Of a stretch of 64,000 nucleotides of DNA, positions 1 through 10,607 are shown piece by piece. Made by a program: the position numbers and the translations under genes. Origin of the DNA: Citrus sinensis (taxonomy: Eukaryota > Streptophyta > Magnoliopsida > Sapindales > Rutaceae); NCBI RefSeq assembly GCF_022201045.2, contig NC_068561.1, positions 19,532,501 through 19,596,500 on the forward strand, written 5' to 3'. How positions within the stretch are numbered: the stretch's first letter is position 1; each line of letters starts with the position of its first letter. The notes under the pieces are model-generated. The model made no database searches. It was not told where the DNA came from and saw only the letters and a list, made by a program, of their open reading frames with translations.

Positions 1-60
1 TATTACGACTTTTTTTTTCTCCTTGTCAGTTGCTTAAATTGGTTGGATATTTCTATCACA

Positions 61-377
61 ATGTCCTCTAGCATGAGTGGAGTTCCAAATCCACATATAA
101 AAACTTGTGAAAAGTGCTGCAATGATAAGATCTTACGAACTTCGTGCACAAGAGAGAATCCGAATCGTAAGTTTTGGAAGTGCAAAGGATGTGGCCATGT
201 GGGACATTTGAATGGGACGACGATCGGAAGAACAATGAATATATTGTGTGTCGAGGGGTGGAAGATCGAAATATGAGCGAGATTAAAATTGATCTTTTAC
301 TAGGAGAAGTGCGCAAGCTGGGGCATCAAATGAAATGCTTGTCTCTTAAATTTGAATTGCTTGAAAGAGAACTTTAA
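61..377 (+). pseudogene. GRF-type zinc-finger protein gene, frameshifted
   Basis: Translation from the ATG at 61 gives a short protein with Cys-rich text CEKCCNDKILRTSCTREN followed by NPNRKFWKCKGCG. This is the layout of the plant GRF zinc finger (Cys pair, Thr-Ser stretch, NPxRxFxxC, Cys). The finger should end in a phenylalanine-x-tryptophan-acidic motif. That motif (TFEWDDD) is present but in another frame, around 200-216. The second frame then runs to the stop at 375-377 and encodes a Leu/Lys-rich, probably coiled-coil tail (KIDLLLGEVRKLGHQMKCL). One indel near 185-205 would join the two halves into a protein of about 105 residues, typical of these small plant GRF proteins. It may be a decayed gene or a sequencing error. 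Such proteins are often multicopy and their function is poorly known. Confidence 0.6.
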
Positions 378-599
378 CAAAGTTAGCAACCAAGTATTAT
401 TGTAAAATATTTCCCACAAATAATTATATGTATTTTAATATGTATTGTATTTAAATTGTATATTCAACTAATGTATTAACTTCTCTTATTTGCAATGAAA
501 ATTACGTTTATGGTTGAAATATTATTTTCTGTTATTTGCAACTTTGCATTAAATCGTGTATAACTTTCGGTTCACAAGGAAAAGTTTGAACTAATTTCA

Positions 600-740
600 A
601 TGGACAGGGAATCTCACGCTGTAGTGATACCATTCCCAGCACAAGGTATTGCTGAACATGGAATCAAGGTCACATTTGTTAGCACCGAGCATATGCACGC
701 CAAAATCACGGCTTGAATGCCACATAAAGCTGAACATTTC
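600..740 (+). pseudogene. UDP-glycosyltransferase N-terminal fragment, internally deleted
   Basis: The ATG at 600 opens MDRESHAVVIPFPAQG, then IAEHGIKVTFVSTEHMHAKI, then a stop, then MPHKAEHFP in the same frame. Family-1 plant UDP-glycosyltransferases start with H-V-x-V-I-P-(Y/F)-P-A-Q-G-H. Some 20-25 residues later they carry (E/K)HG-(I/F)-x-V-T-F-V-(N/S)-T-(E/D), and then a Met-Pro-x-Lys-Ala-Glu segment. Here the two motifs are directly joined, so about 60-75 bases have been lost in frame. The piece also has an in-frame stop and no catalytic or PSPG domain downstream. It is a short dead fragment of a UGT83-like gene. The subfamily is my inference from motif resemblance. Confidence 0.6.
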
Positions 741-883
741 CCCCTTCCCAATCAAACCATTTTCAGCTGCAAAACCATGTTGCAAATGCACTGCATAATC
801 ACTCACAAATCTCTAAGCCACATGAACAAACCAAGCAACTGGGTTTTCTCATATTTCATTCAACTTGACAAAAATCGCATAGA

Positions 884-1450
884 CTAACAATACTCTTGCA
901 ATGGTTGCAAAAACAACCTACTTTTGTAATAAATTGAACAACACAATCAACATTAATCGGCAATTGCAATATATGCTTTGTAAAATTTAAATAGAATAAA
1001 TTAAGAACTAAACAGAACCTAATTGCTCAAAGGCTCACAAAATTCGGCAAATATGACAAAAATTAAGGTTCCACGTTAGGCTAGGTGAAGTACTCGAAAT
1101 GGGGCAAAATACTACTGCTGAGATCGAGAGATTGAGGGAGAGAGTGAGGGAGAATGAAGCCACCAAGAATGAGAGAAAACCGAGCTAAGAGAGTGAGGAC
1201 AATCGAGAACGAAATTGTTGCTGTGTCGAGAATGAAGCTGCTGGGTTTTTGTTGCAATGAAAAGAGCCTTTTAGAATGAAAACCGAGTTGTTGCACAGTT
1301 GCATTGAAAACCGAGCTGTTGCAGTGAAGGGGGAACAAAACGTAACGTGCGTGTGTTTTGTTTGGTGCACGTACGAGGAGCCTTTTAAAGGTTGCACAAA
1401 ACGGTGCGTTTTGTGCAAATCTTTGTGCGCATATTTGTGAGAATATCACT
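884..1450. repeat. Repeat-rich stretch, possibly a decayed transposon end
   Basis: No gene was recognised. The stretch holds three imperfect copies of the motif GAAAACCGAG followed by CTAAG or YTGTTGCA (near 1175, 1277 and 1306). It also has a short inverted-looking GC-rich segment around 1390-1425 rich in TTTTGTGC and TGCGTTTTG. Similar blocks occur at the ends of Mutator-like elements in plants, but I see no matching partner end. A reading frame on the minus strand across it (1081-1449) has no recognisable domain and is probably chance. Confidence 0.25.
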
Positions 1451-3538
1451 ACTGTTCTAAAATGTATTCAAATGGTATAATAATTTGAAATTGATTATAA
1501 TGTGAACTTCAAGAACCATATGAAAAGAAAAATAAAAATATATAAATTAAGATTTTTTTTGATATGGTGAAAGGGTTAAGAAAAATATATTTTATTTAAT
1601 CACACAAGATCATCCTTAAACATAAGTTAGACTATAATTATTCTCATAGTATAAAATTTATAATTTGTCCAAAATAATTTTTAGAGTGCAAATAATCCTA
1701 TCTCCTGCAAAATCAAATCAGACAATCATATTTATTTATTTATTTTTTAAATAAAACCAAACAGAATATCACTTATAAATCAAATACATATACATATATA
1801 TAGCCGAAAGTTTCTGATAGAAAAACAGATAAGCTGTCTTATACTGAGAAGTCACCTGATGTAACAAAAATTCTATCATTTTTGCGGAACCCAGTGACCG
1901 ATTCAAGAAAAGCAGATAATCCCATTATAGCTAAAGCATTATCAGTCAAAAACTCTATTGCGGTTGTCGAACGTAAGTCACCCATAGCTACATAAGAGCA
2001 ACACGGTCCTACTCTGTAAGTTCGAACTTCATGCATTTGAAAAACTAGCTAACACATACAAGCAACATTATTTCTTTCCGAATCAATGATTTTAATGCCC
2101 TTAAAACCAATAGACAAAATCCTGGTCGCTAATCCCTAACAATTGCAATCCATAATAAGTCATTTCATTCACACCCTTGCTGAAATCGGCAAGGTTCCAA
2201 ACCAATATCAGTGCTCCAATCAGGCTAAATATCTAATCAATAGACACTCAATAATGCACAACTGCATATTCTTATGTTCCCAGACCCTGTGCACATGCAT
2301 TAAAAAAATTCATGCCTTGACTACATGTATTAGACATCAATGTACTACCAATAGTTCTGAACCCTATTCATGCATATTCTTATGTTCCCAGACCCTGTGC
2401 ACATGCATTAAAAAAATTCATGCCTTGACTACATGTATTAGACATCAATGTACTACCAATAGTTCTGAACCCTATCCATTAGACTGCGTCATCTCACATG
2501 CTTTTCATTGACAACTCCATATTGAAATGGGCGAATTGTAAAACACGCCATAAATTTTAATTAAAAAACACAGGGAGGGAAGCTTAAAAGGATTGCTGAA
2601 GCTAAGTCAACTGCAATACATAACTCAGAAACTCTAGAATTAACAACACACTTTACATTACGAGAGACAATACTACTGATGATCCTAACAGGAACGCAAG
2701 ACAAACACCAAGCCCCAAAGCAAATTATTACGAAGATCAGAAGCATACTCTATGTATGATACCATACCCAACAAACGGTAAGACTACAAATCCATCACAA
2801 CAAGAGCCTTTCTCAAAATCACGACCAAGAACTTGACAAACTTTCAAGATCTAACAAAATCGCGTGGAGACCCTAGGCCAGATTAGTTATGCACCCCAAA
2901 TGTATCCTCCCAACGCAATCACTTGAGAAATTTTCCCATATCACAGAGCAGTCATTGAACTCCAACTGAAACACCCTACAAATGTGCGCATCATAACCAT
3001 AAATGAACAAGCAGTGTATAGATCCAGAAATCAGTGACACTCATCATTAGTAAGGATACATAAGTTGGTATAACAGTAGCTTTCAAAAGGCTAACAAATA
3101 TCTAAATACCTATTATCTTGAGATTACAGATGATTTGAGTAAAATTAATTAAAAAAAACTTAAAAGCCTTATTCACCATTCGGCAACTGAGAGGGCTAAT
3201 TTGAGAATGTAAAGTAATAGGCAGAAATCTGGAAAAGAAAAATGATATTCAAGGCAGTCATCATAAGAACAAGTTAGATTTGACTAAAAGTGGTATAAGG
3301 TTTAAAATAAAGACACATCATGCATTTGAATGCGTACATCTTTTTCCGTGTATTTAGTCATTAGAAAACACAAGATTGAGTCCAACATAATTTGAAATAG
3401 CAAACCAAATAAACCAAGACCACAGGACTCATATAACCTTCTCAATCGATTTAAAGTAGTTCATAACTGAAATGTTGATTTTAAAAAATTCTACACTTCA
3501 GAAACACTTGTTACTTATTTTGGAAATCGAGAAAAAAA
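1451..3538. other. Gene-free AT-rich stretch, includes 3' flank of the AHA1-type gene
   Basis: I see no coding exon here. The right part (about 3150-3538) is expected to hold the 3' untranslated region of the minus-strand AHA1-type gene, whose stop codon is at 3539-3541. The only clear structure is the tandem duplication at 2263-2475, listed separately. A 65-codon minus-strand frame at 1839-2036 shows no known motif. Confidence 0.4.
2263..2475. repeat. Two-copy tandem duplication, period 108 bp
   Basis: The 105 bases at 2263-2367 (starting TGCATATTCTTATGTTCC) are repeated without a difference that I can see at 2371-2475, with a three-base spacer. The near-perfect identity suggests a recent duplication. 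The unit length is a multiple of three and so produces a repeated 36-residue peptide in a plus-strand frame, but there is no other sign of coding. Confidence 0.85.
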
Positions 3539-4828
3539 TCATATTCCAAAACCAAAAACTGCCCGTATCCTCTGGAAGATAAGATCCCGCCACCCTCTCT
3601 CTGTGTTCTCTACCACCGTCGCATTACCGTATCTGCATCACAATCAACCAAATAGCTCATTAATACAGAACAGAATTATCATGACATAAGTATTCACCAT
3701 GCAACAAAAATCTACAGCAAAGTTATAAACCCATTAACTAAAACTAACCTATCTTCCTCAGGAACATCAGTATGCATCAACTTGACAACAGTAACCCCAG
3801 GTTCAGGCTCATCGAAAACAAGTCTAACCTGCAAAACATAACACGAAAATTCAATAAACCAATCGACCCAAGTCAACATCCAATCAAACTGACGAACCAA
3901 AATCAGATTTAAAACTCATCAAACTCACCGTTGACTCAATCCCATCAGGCCAACTACCGAATCTCCATTTCTGCACGATCAGTTTCCCTTCTTGCAACTC
4001 CAAATTCTTCCCTGTAACTGACCCATCGAAGATACTAATCTCCCCATTAACCTCCTTACTTATCCTCGCATTACTCTGCGTAAATCCCTTCCACCGATTC
4101 TCATCCATCATTATCTCATACAAATCCTTCGCCCTGCAACTAAACTTCTCACTCAACGATATATTCTTAAACCCTTCCTTCTTCTTCACCTGCTTCTTAA
4201 CCTCCTTCTCCGCCACCACATCGTTCTTCGCCGGCTGACTCACATAACTAGTACTACTGCTACTACTAATGTTATCATTCTTCGATTTCGAGCTCACATT
4301 CTTAGCTTCAAGCTCATCCTTGCACGGCCCGCCTCTCGCCATAGCCTCGACATAAACCTTAACTTTCTCCTCAATGACCGGCTTGCCCTTAACCCACATT
4401 GCATCCTTCAATCTCTTCCCAAGGGGGCCCTCATCCTTGACCGAAACCCTAATCTCGGGGTTCTCATCGGCATTCTCATCGGAAATATAGGGAATCTCAA
4501 CCAACCCATCAACCTTCAACAAGCTACCACCATCCCCGTCTTTGGCCTCGCCCTCCCACGAGACGGTGACGTTTAACTCGTAGCCAGGAATAATCTTGCC
4601 CTTGCGAACGTTGACATAGGCCTCCCCTTCAACTTTCTCGATCTTCTTAGTCTTGACGAAGAGATTCCCCTCGCCGCCCAGGATGGTTAAGTCCGACAAG
4701 AGCCCGTTGAGGAGGTTTCTGGACCATTCCAGGCAGTCGGTCTCGGCCCAGTGCCAGTTGTGGACGTTGGCTCCGTCGGGTCTGTCTTCGACGATCCAAC
4801 GCTTGTCCCCTTCGCCGTATTTGGCCAT
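3539..4828 (-). CDS. AHA1-type activator of Hsp90 ATPase (co-chaperone)
   Basis: Exons on the minus strand are 4828-3929, 3828-3749 and 3632-3539. The junctions are GT-AG with phases that fit, giving 357 residues, the usual plant length. AHA1 proteins bind the Hsp90 middle domain in the cytosol and stimulate its ATPase during client folding. The N-terminal Aha1 domain (about residues 20-165) starts with NVHNWHW at 21-27, the plant form of the conserved NxNNWHW motif. A Ser/Lys-rich linker follows (about 170-225, with KKQVKKKEG). A C-terminal START/Bet v1-like AHSA1 domain (about 228-357) ends in ERGWRDLIF and RIRAVFGFGI, both family hallmarks. The ATG at 4828 is the only in-frame Met before the domain. 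A heat-shock-like element and TATA box lie upstream. Not to be confused with the H+-ATPase AHA1. Confidence 0.93.
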
Positions 4829-5016
4829 TGAGTGAATTCGGTGAGCTGACGTTAAGAGAGAATTATGGTTTTGTTTCGATTGTGGGTGTGAGCGTGAGCA
4901 GATTGAATCAAGGGAGGACGAAGGTGAAGAAGAAGAATGGGGAAGTTTAATAATGAGAGAGTGCGGGTGTCTGGAGGGTTCTCAAAATAGAAGGGTCTGG
5001 AATTTTGAGGCCTCCA

Positions 5017-5084
5017 AATTATAAGGGGACTTGCAAAAGGTGGAGGCGGAGGGTGGTTTGGTTTTTTAACCGAAGAGTCTAGAA
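5017..5084 (-). promoter_or_regulatory. Putative heat-shock element and TATA box of the AHA1-type gene
   Basis: Read on the minus strand, 5084-5072 is TTCTAGACTCTTC, three alternating TTC/GAA units (TTC-ta-GAc-tc-TTC) with a single mismatch to the heat-shock-factor consensus. About 50 bases downstream, 5024-5017 reads TTATAATT, a plausible TATA box, some 190 bases before the start codon. Hsp90 co-chaperone genes are commonly driven by heat-shock factors, so the arrangement makes sense. It rests on motif matching only. Confidence 0.4.
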
Positions 5085-6230
5085 GAACTGTGTGTTCTTT
5101 TTTTAAGTATTGTGTTAGGGTTTCCCTTCCTGTTTCCGATTTGGCTTTGAACTTGCCTGCCTGGTCAAGGCACCTGACTTGGTTGCTTTAGGGGACAAAA
5201 AAAAATTAAAAATTATAATTCCTCACTGGATTCAGTTTTTTTTTTTTTTTTTTTTTTTTTTTTCCTTCAAAAATGATTTTCGCAATTGTGCCATTGGGGT
5301 TTGAATCCGCTGCACCCAACGAAATAAATTATACAGTCTCACAAATATGTGTTAAAATGAAGTAATTTGTAATCTGTAATCAGAGTCTGATCCGAAAAAA
5401 GATAAATAATCCACTCACAAGCATGTGTAAAACCCGATCCTCAACTTCATTAAGGAAATGAGTAATGCCAAAACACTCAAGATTTCACTTCTTATTTTAA
5501 AAGTTACATCCATGATAAAAATTTAAAAATTATTTAAATTATTTTTTAAAAATAAAATTGTTTTTTTTTTTAATATTAAAAAGTAATTTCTCTCCTGAAA
5601 TAATATTATCTCATATCTTATATCATCATTATTGAAAGGAGAGAAGTCAGTTGGATTAGTTTTTTGTGATGCTTTAAGTTTGAGATGCAAAAGCTCCAAA
5701 TCATTCCCTTGGTTTTTCTCAACAGAGTGAGTTGTCACTCACTCAAGCGGTCATGTGTGTAATCAAAGTAGTTTGAGGGACATATCAATTGTCTTGCATC
5801 AAATACTTATTTTATTACTACATTATAATGTATGAGGACTACTTGTATATCATATCAATTAAAATAATATTTATATATCTTAACTTTGTAGTTTAATAGT
5901 ATGCCAGTACTCTCATCAATAATGAAAGCAATGTTGTAGTCTTCATGTAGACTCTATTTAAAAATAAAATAGTGGTACATAGGATGAACCTAGGACTTTT
6001 AATTAGTTTATAGTATAATTCATTAAAATTACCCCATAGAAAATTATTTATAAATATTTTTTATTTTATCGATAGAAATTGTGAAATATTTGAATAATTT
6101 AATATAATTGTGAAATATTGATAAATCAATTATTATTGCAAAGTAAAAAACGGTGAAAATATGAAATATTGTTAATTGTTACTATATTCCATTTACCATT
6201 TTGTACTTTTTTAATACGAAAATGATATGT
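5085..6230. other. Intergenic, AT-rich, with a long poly-T tract
   Basis: Contains an uninterrupted run of 28 T at 5236-5263. I recognise no gene. A minus-strand frame at 5523-5738 is AT-rich with no motif. Confidence 0.5.
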
Positions 6231-7034
6231 ACCCCGAGTCAAACCCCGAAAATGAAACGCAACGTTTTACTAAAGCAAAAAAACAATGTCATTTTCCTTG
6301 CCAAATATTTCCCTTCGTCAATCGAGCTCTAGCCACAGCCATTTGCAAATCGCAATCCACAATCTGCGCCTAAAATTGCCATTCACAATCCACAACTCAC
6401 AACCACGACCTCACACAGAGAACGACTCCCACAGCCATCACGCAATAGCGAGATCGATCTCTTTAACATTCGAAGAGCAGATCCGGTTGCGAAAGTTGAT
6501 TTTTAATTTGCTTGCGAGCTGAGATATTTCGAATTCTCAGTTTTTTTTTTTCTTTTGTAAGTTACTAAGCCAAAAGCTTTACATAAGCTTCTGCTTCAGT
6601 TTTGCTAGTATGAGAAGTACATTAAGAGACTTTTACTTGTTTATTTATATTTTTGGTAGTTGCTGCAAGTGATTTTTCTTTTTGAATTGTTTTCTTTTGA
6701 CACTTGTGTTGAACAACAAAGTGTAATGTCGTGAAGAAAAGGGTGACAAAATTTGAAGATTGTGAAGCTGCAAATGTTTTTTCCCTTTTTATAAACGTGT
6801 AATTGAAAGTTTGAACTTTACCTTCTTACTTTCTTTTTCATAAATTGCTCATGGTGCAGTCTTTTTTTGCTAGTTGAAGAAACAGTTAAGGGGGTCTATA
6901 GTTCGGAAGAAAGAGGAAATAAAAATGAAAAGAAAAAGTTTAAGTCTCAGTGCATGTAAGTAGCATTTTTTCAATTAAAAAAATTAATCTCAAAACAGCA
7001 TCATTTTCTAAAGTTTCGGGGTTTGACCTGGGAT
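6231..7034. mobile_element. Possible non-autonomous inverted-repeat element (~0.8 kb)
   Basis: The left end reads CCCCGAGTCAAACCCCGAAA (from 6232). The reverse complement of the right end reads CCCAGGTCAAACCCCGAAA (to about 7031). Both are followed by a weaker similarity (AAATGAAACGCAACGTTTT versus AAATGATGCTGTTTT). The inner part looks like a gene 5' region (short C-rich open frame at 6286-6522, then a T-rich stretch), so it could be a Pack-type element that picked up gene sequence. I could not identify a clear target-site duplication. Could instead be chance or an ancient inverted duplication. Confidence 0.35.
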
Positions 7035-10000
7035 AAATAGCAGAACTCTTTCTAATAGGGCCAGACTAAGTTGTCTCGTGGATAACATAACCCTTAATTT
7101 GTCTTGTAGTGGAGAGACTGTTAGATTAAAGTAAAAGAATATCAAACGACTAAAAAAATGACACATGGTAGTCAAGCTCAATTGAAAATATCAGTAAATA
7201 GCTTGTTAAAGAATTTGGAACAAGACAAATCTGCTCGTTATAGGTAATTTTGTAGGTTATAGGCAGATTTAGTATTTCAAATTTAAATATATTACAGATT
7301 GTGGATAGGTTTAGTGTTGAAAAAAAATCCATCGGATACCAACATAGGTATCCACCAACCCACATTCTTTATTTTAATTATTTATATTTTAATCTAATAA
7401 AAAAATTACATTAAAAATTTTAATTATAAATATATATAAGTTAAAGTTCTTAACACGTAAACTTAACATATCTCAATGCGCGCTCACACACACACACACA
7501 AAGTCTCAATTTGGTCCAAGATTTTAAAGTATGGAAAACATGGGAAAACTTTTAAATTCGAACTTTCCCGCATTTTAAAATCTCTAATTGGAATACTTAT
7601 GTATGTTTGCTTTGATATTTTGTTTGACTTGAATCTAATGATTGTTTACTAAAGTTAGGTTTTTATTTGTTTAATTAATTGTTAACAATAGTTGTACAAA
7701 ATTTACTTATTAATATTGTTGATAATACTTGCATATTAATTACAAGATGGAGTAAGGCATTGATATCAGTGATGATGATTTGCCTACAATAGAAATATTT
7801 TGTTTAAGATTATTATACCTATGCATTTTGTTTTAATGTTAAAATTTTAGTTTCTTATTTGTATTGATAAAATATAAAATTGATCTATGTGAATTTTTAG
7901 GCTATTATTATAAATTTATAGTTTGAATTATATAATTAAACAAGTTTACAACTCTTATTTTAGGATTTTGCATCTTCACTGCTTCACCCGCATGAAAACA
8001 ATATTAATGAAATGTGTTATTTTCATTTAGCCTTAAAAAAAAAAAGTTTTCTTGAGAAGTATTGCTCATTCTATAACACTTTAGTGCCAAAGAATCTAAA
8101 CTATTTTTGTTATTCTAATCGATTTTATAGTGAATTCTTGTAAATTTTAGTTTTATACAATATTTATCAATAGGTAAGGGTAGATAGAAGTATTTAATAT
8201 GTGTGTGTGTGTTACCAATTGTCTTTCATAATATTTTGTAAAAGAAAGTTACAATTGCCTATTCAAAAATATCATTATTTTTTTTATTACATTTTACATT
8301 AAAGTTGCAGGACATTATAAACGCAAAGTTTAATTTTTAATAATCTAACACTTTTTAATTTTCTTTTTGCCTAAAACTCATATTTAATAACAAAACCTTA
8401 AAAATAAATCCTTTGTCCTCTTGCAACTATCCATGCCACCACAGTAATTAAAGCCTAACATCTATTAATCATTAATTAAAGCCGGCATCAAATTATGAGA
8501 ACAATGAACTTTATCAATTAGACAAAATATGTATCTTGTTACTTTCATTTTGTTTTTCCTTCTCCTTCAACCAAACTTTATATTCGATTTAAAGATTTTA
8601 TATGGATTATTCATTTATTTTCTTAATTTTTAAGTTTTTGGTCTCTTCTAATATATGAGATTTTGCAAAATTGAAATGAATCTACTTTTGGTATTCCACT
8701 TTGGAAGCAAGTATATAGTCATTGACCTCTTTTGGAACGACTTGCACACTTATAATAAAATCAGCATCTTAAGGTGCCATGTATGATATAGACTAATATA
8801 GCACTTTAAATATGCTGCAAAGTTAACATTAATTTAAAATAAAAAAACTAATATTTATCAGCAATTATAAGTTACCTGCTATCTTTTAATTATTCATTAT
8901 ATTAAATGAATGATTGAGATTAAAATACTTAAATCTAATACTCCGCAATAATTCCATTATTAATGCCGTAAAAATACATACATCATCATAGAGAAATTTT
9001 TAAAGGATATATTAATTTAGTCCAAACTGTCAAACAATTTCGCAAAAATGTTAATACCCACTTTCGTACAAACATGAAATAAAAAATTAGTTTAAACGAG
9101 ATGAAATCGACATGCTCACAATTGAAATTAAAAAATATTAACAGAATATTATTCTTTTTATTTGGTATTTAGGTGATGTAACTTATAAGTCATAATTATT
9201 GTGATGGAAATCTATTGCTGTGATATAAAAGTATATCATATATGATAAAATATGACGTACAAGTAATTTTTTGTACGATACTAATAAAGATATTATAAGT
9301 TTTTATTAAATAATTATGAGATAAATTCTATTTAGCGTAAAAGCTTTATAATTATTTACAAATATTCTGTAGCTATAGCTAGTTTTTAAGCCACAGTTGT
9401 CTACAGTAGTACCAGATTGGTCGGAAGTGGAGAGTTAGATATTATAGTCATTCATTAAAAGTAAAAATTGTGCTGGTAAACGAAAAAATCATTACAATAT
9501 ACCGTTTAAGGTAATATCTCATGCAAAATAATATAATTAATAAAGGCAGTGAGCCAAAAATATTATGATGAAGTAGGTTATATACATTGTCTATTATGTT
9601 GTGATATATGAAAAAGGTTGTAAAGAGAGATTGAGAAAAACTTATTCAAAAGTATTTCCTAGACTTCAAAATGTATTATATGTCTAGATAGTGAGAAAAA
9701 CTTAAGGGGATTGTCCCACTGCCTCGTCACGCTAAAGAGATCAGACAGTTTATTAAAATTTTATCATGTGGCAGAATAGTGGGTCATTAGATCATAATAT
9801 AGAATCCATTAATTTATTTAAAATAAACTTAAATGGGATAAAATGTGGTGTCACTGATGGTTCCGCATTAGACTTCACTACTCTGTCACATGGCAGAACT
9901 CTTGTGAACTGTCTCACCATCTCATATGTTGTTGAGGTAGTGAAACAATTCTACACAAATTTCTTTTTCTAGTTATTATCGAATCAAGTTTCTCTCCTAG

Positions 10001-10480
10001 ATGGTAACCAATTTTAAAGAAAAAATTTTCTATATCAATTTGTAAAACCCAGCTATTTGAACCCAATAATTTCATCTTTATAGTTATTTTTAAAAAAATA
10101 AAACAGTTATTATTTCAAAATATTATTTTAATTTAAAAATTCTCAATAATCACTTAACTACGCTGACTTCCACTTTTTCTTCCAAAATTTTATTACTAGT
10201 AACTTTCTCTCACTAGAGTAACATATTTTAAAAATTCTCTTTCTTTCAATCTTTAATATCGTTTCTTGCTAAATCATAAACCTTCTTTCTTACCCATTAT
10301 TATCATCTTCGATTTTGTGCTTTCAAAGACTTAACCTACGTATTTCTTATAACTGGATTTAAAGTGACAAGAAGTTTCCAGTTTCCAATTCTATATGATT
10401 GGTATAATTCTTTTCACTATACATTCAGATTATGACTCATACTAATTTTTATTCTTTAATTTTCAATAAAAGCCCATGAT
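7035..10480. other. Long AT-rich intergenic region without recognised genes
   Basis: Only short open frames occur (for example 7150-7365 minus and 9766-9972 plus), none with a recognisable domain. Small CA/GT microsatellites are present near 7488-7500 and 8198-8212. I see nothing else that I can support. Confidence 0.5.
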
Positions 10481-10607
10481 GTTTCATTGATAAAGTACCC
10501 GCCAAAACCCAAATCCCCAAGAGGGTCAGTCGACAAGCCTTTCATTCCTGTTTGTCAAAGACCGAAGCGGCAAAGGCAGGAGTTGATCAACCAAAAACAG
10601 AGCCTGG

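Noticed and set aside
2143-2511. 122-codon plus-strand frame
   Set aside because: Its length comes from the 108-bp tandem duplication (a multiple of three); there is no domain and the duplicated peptide is the only pattern.
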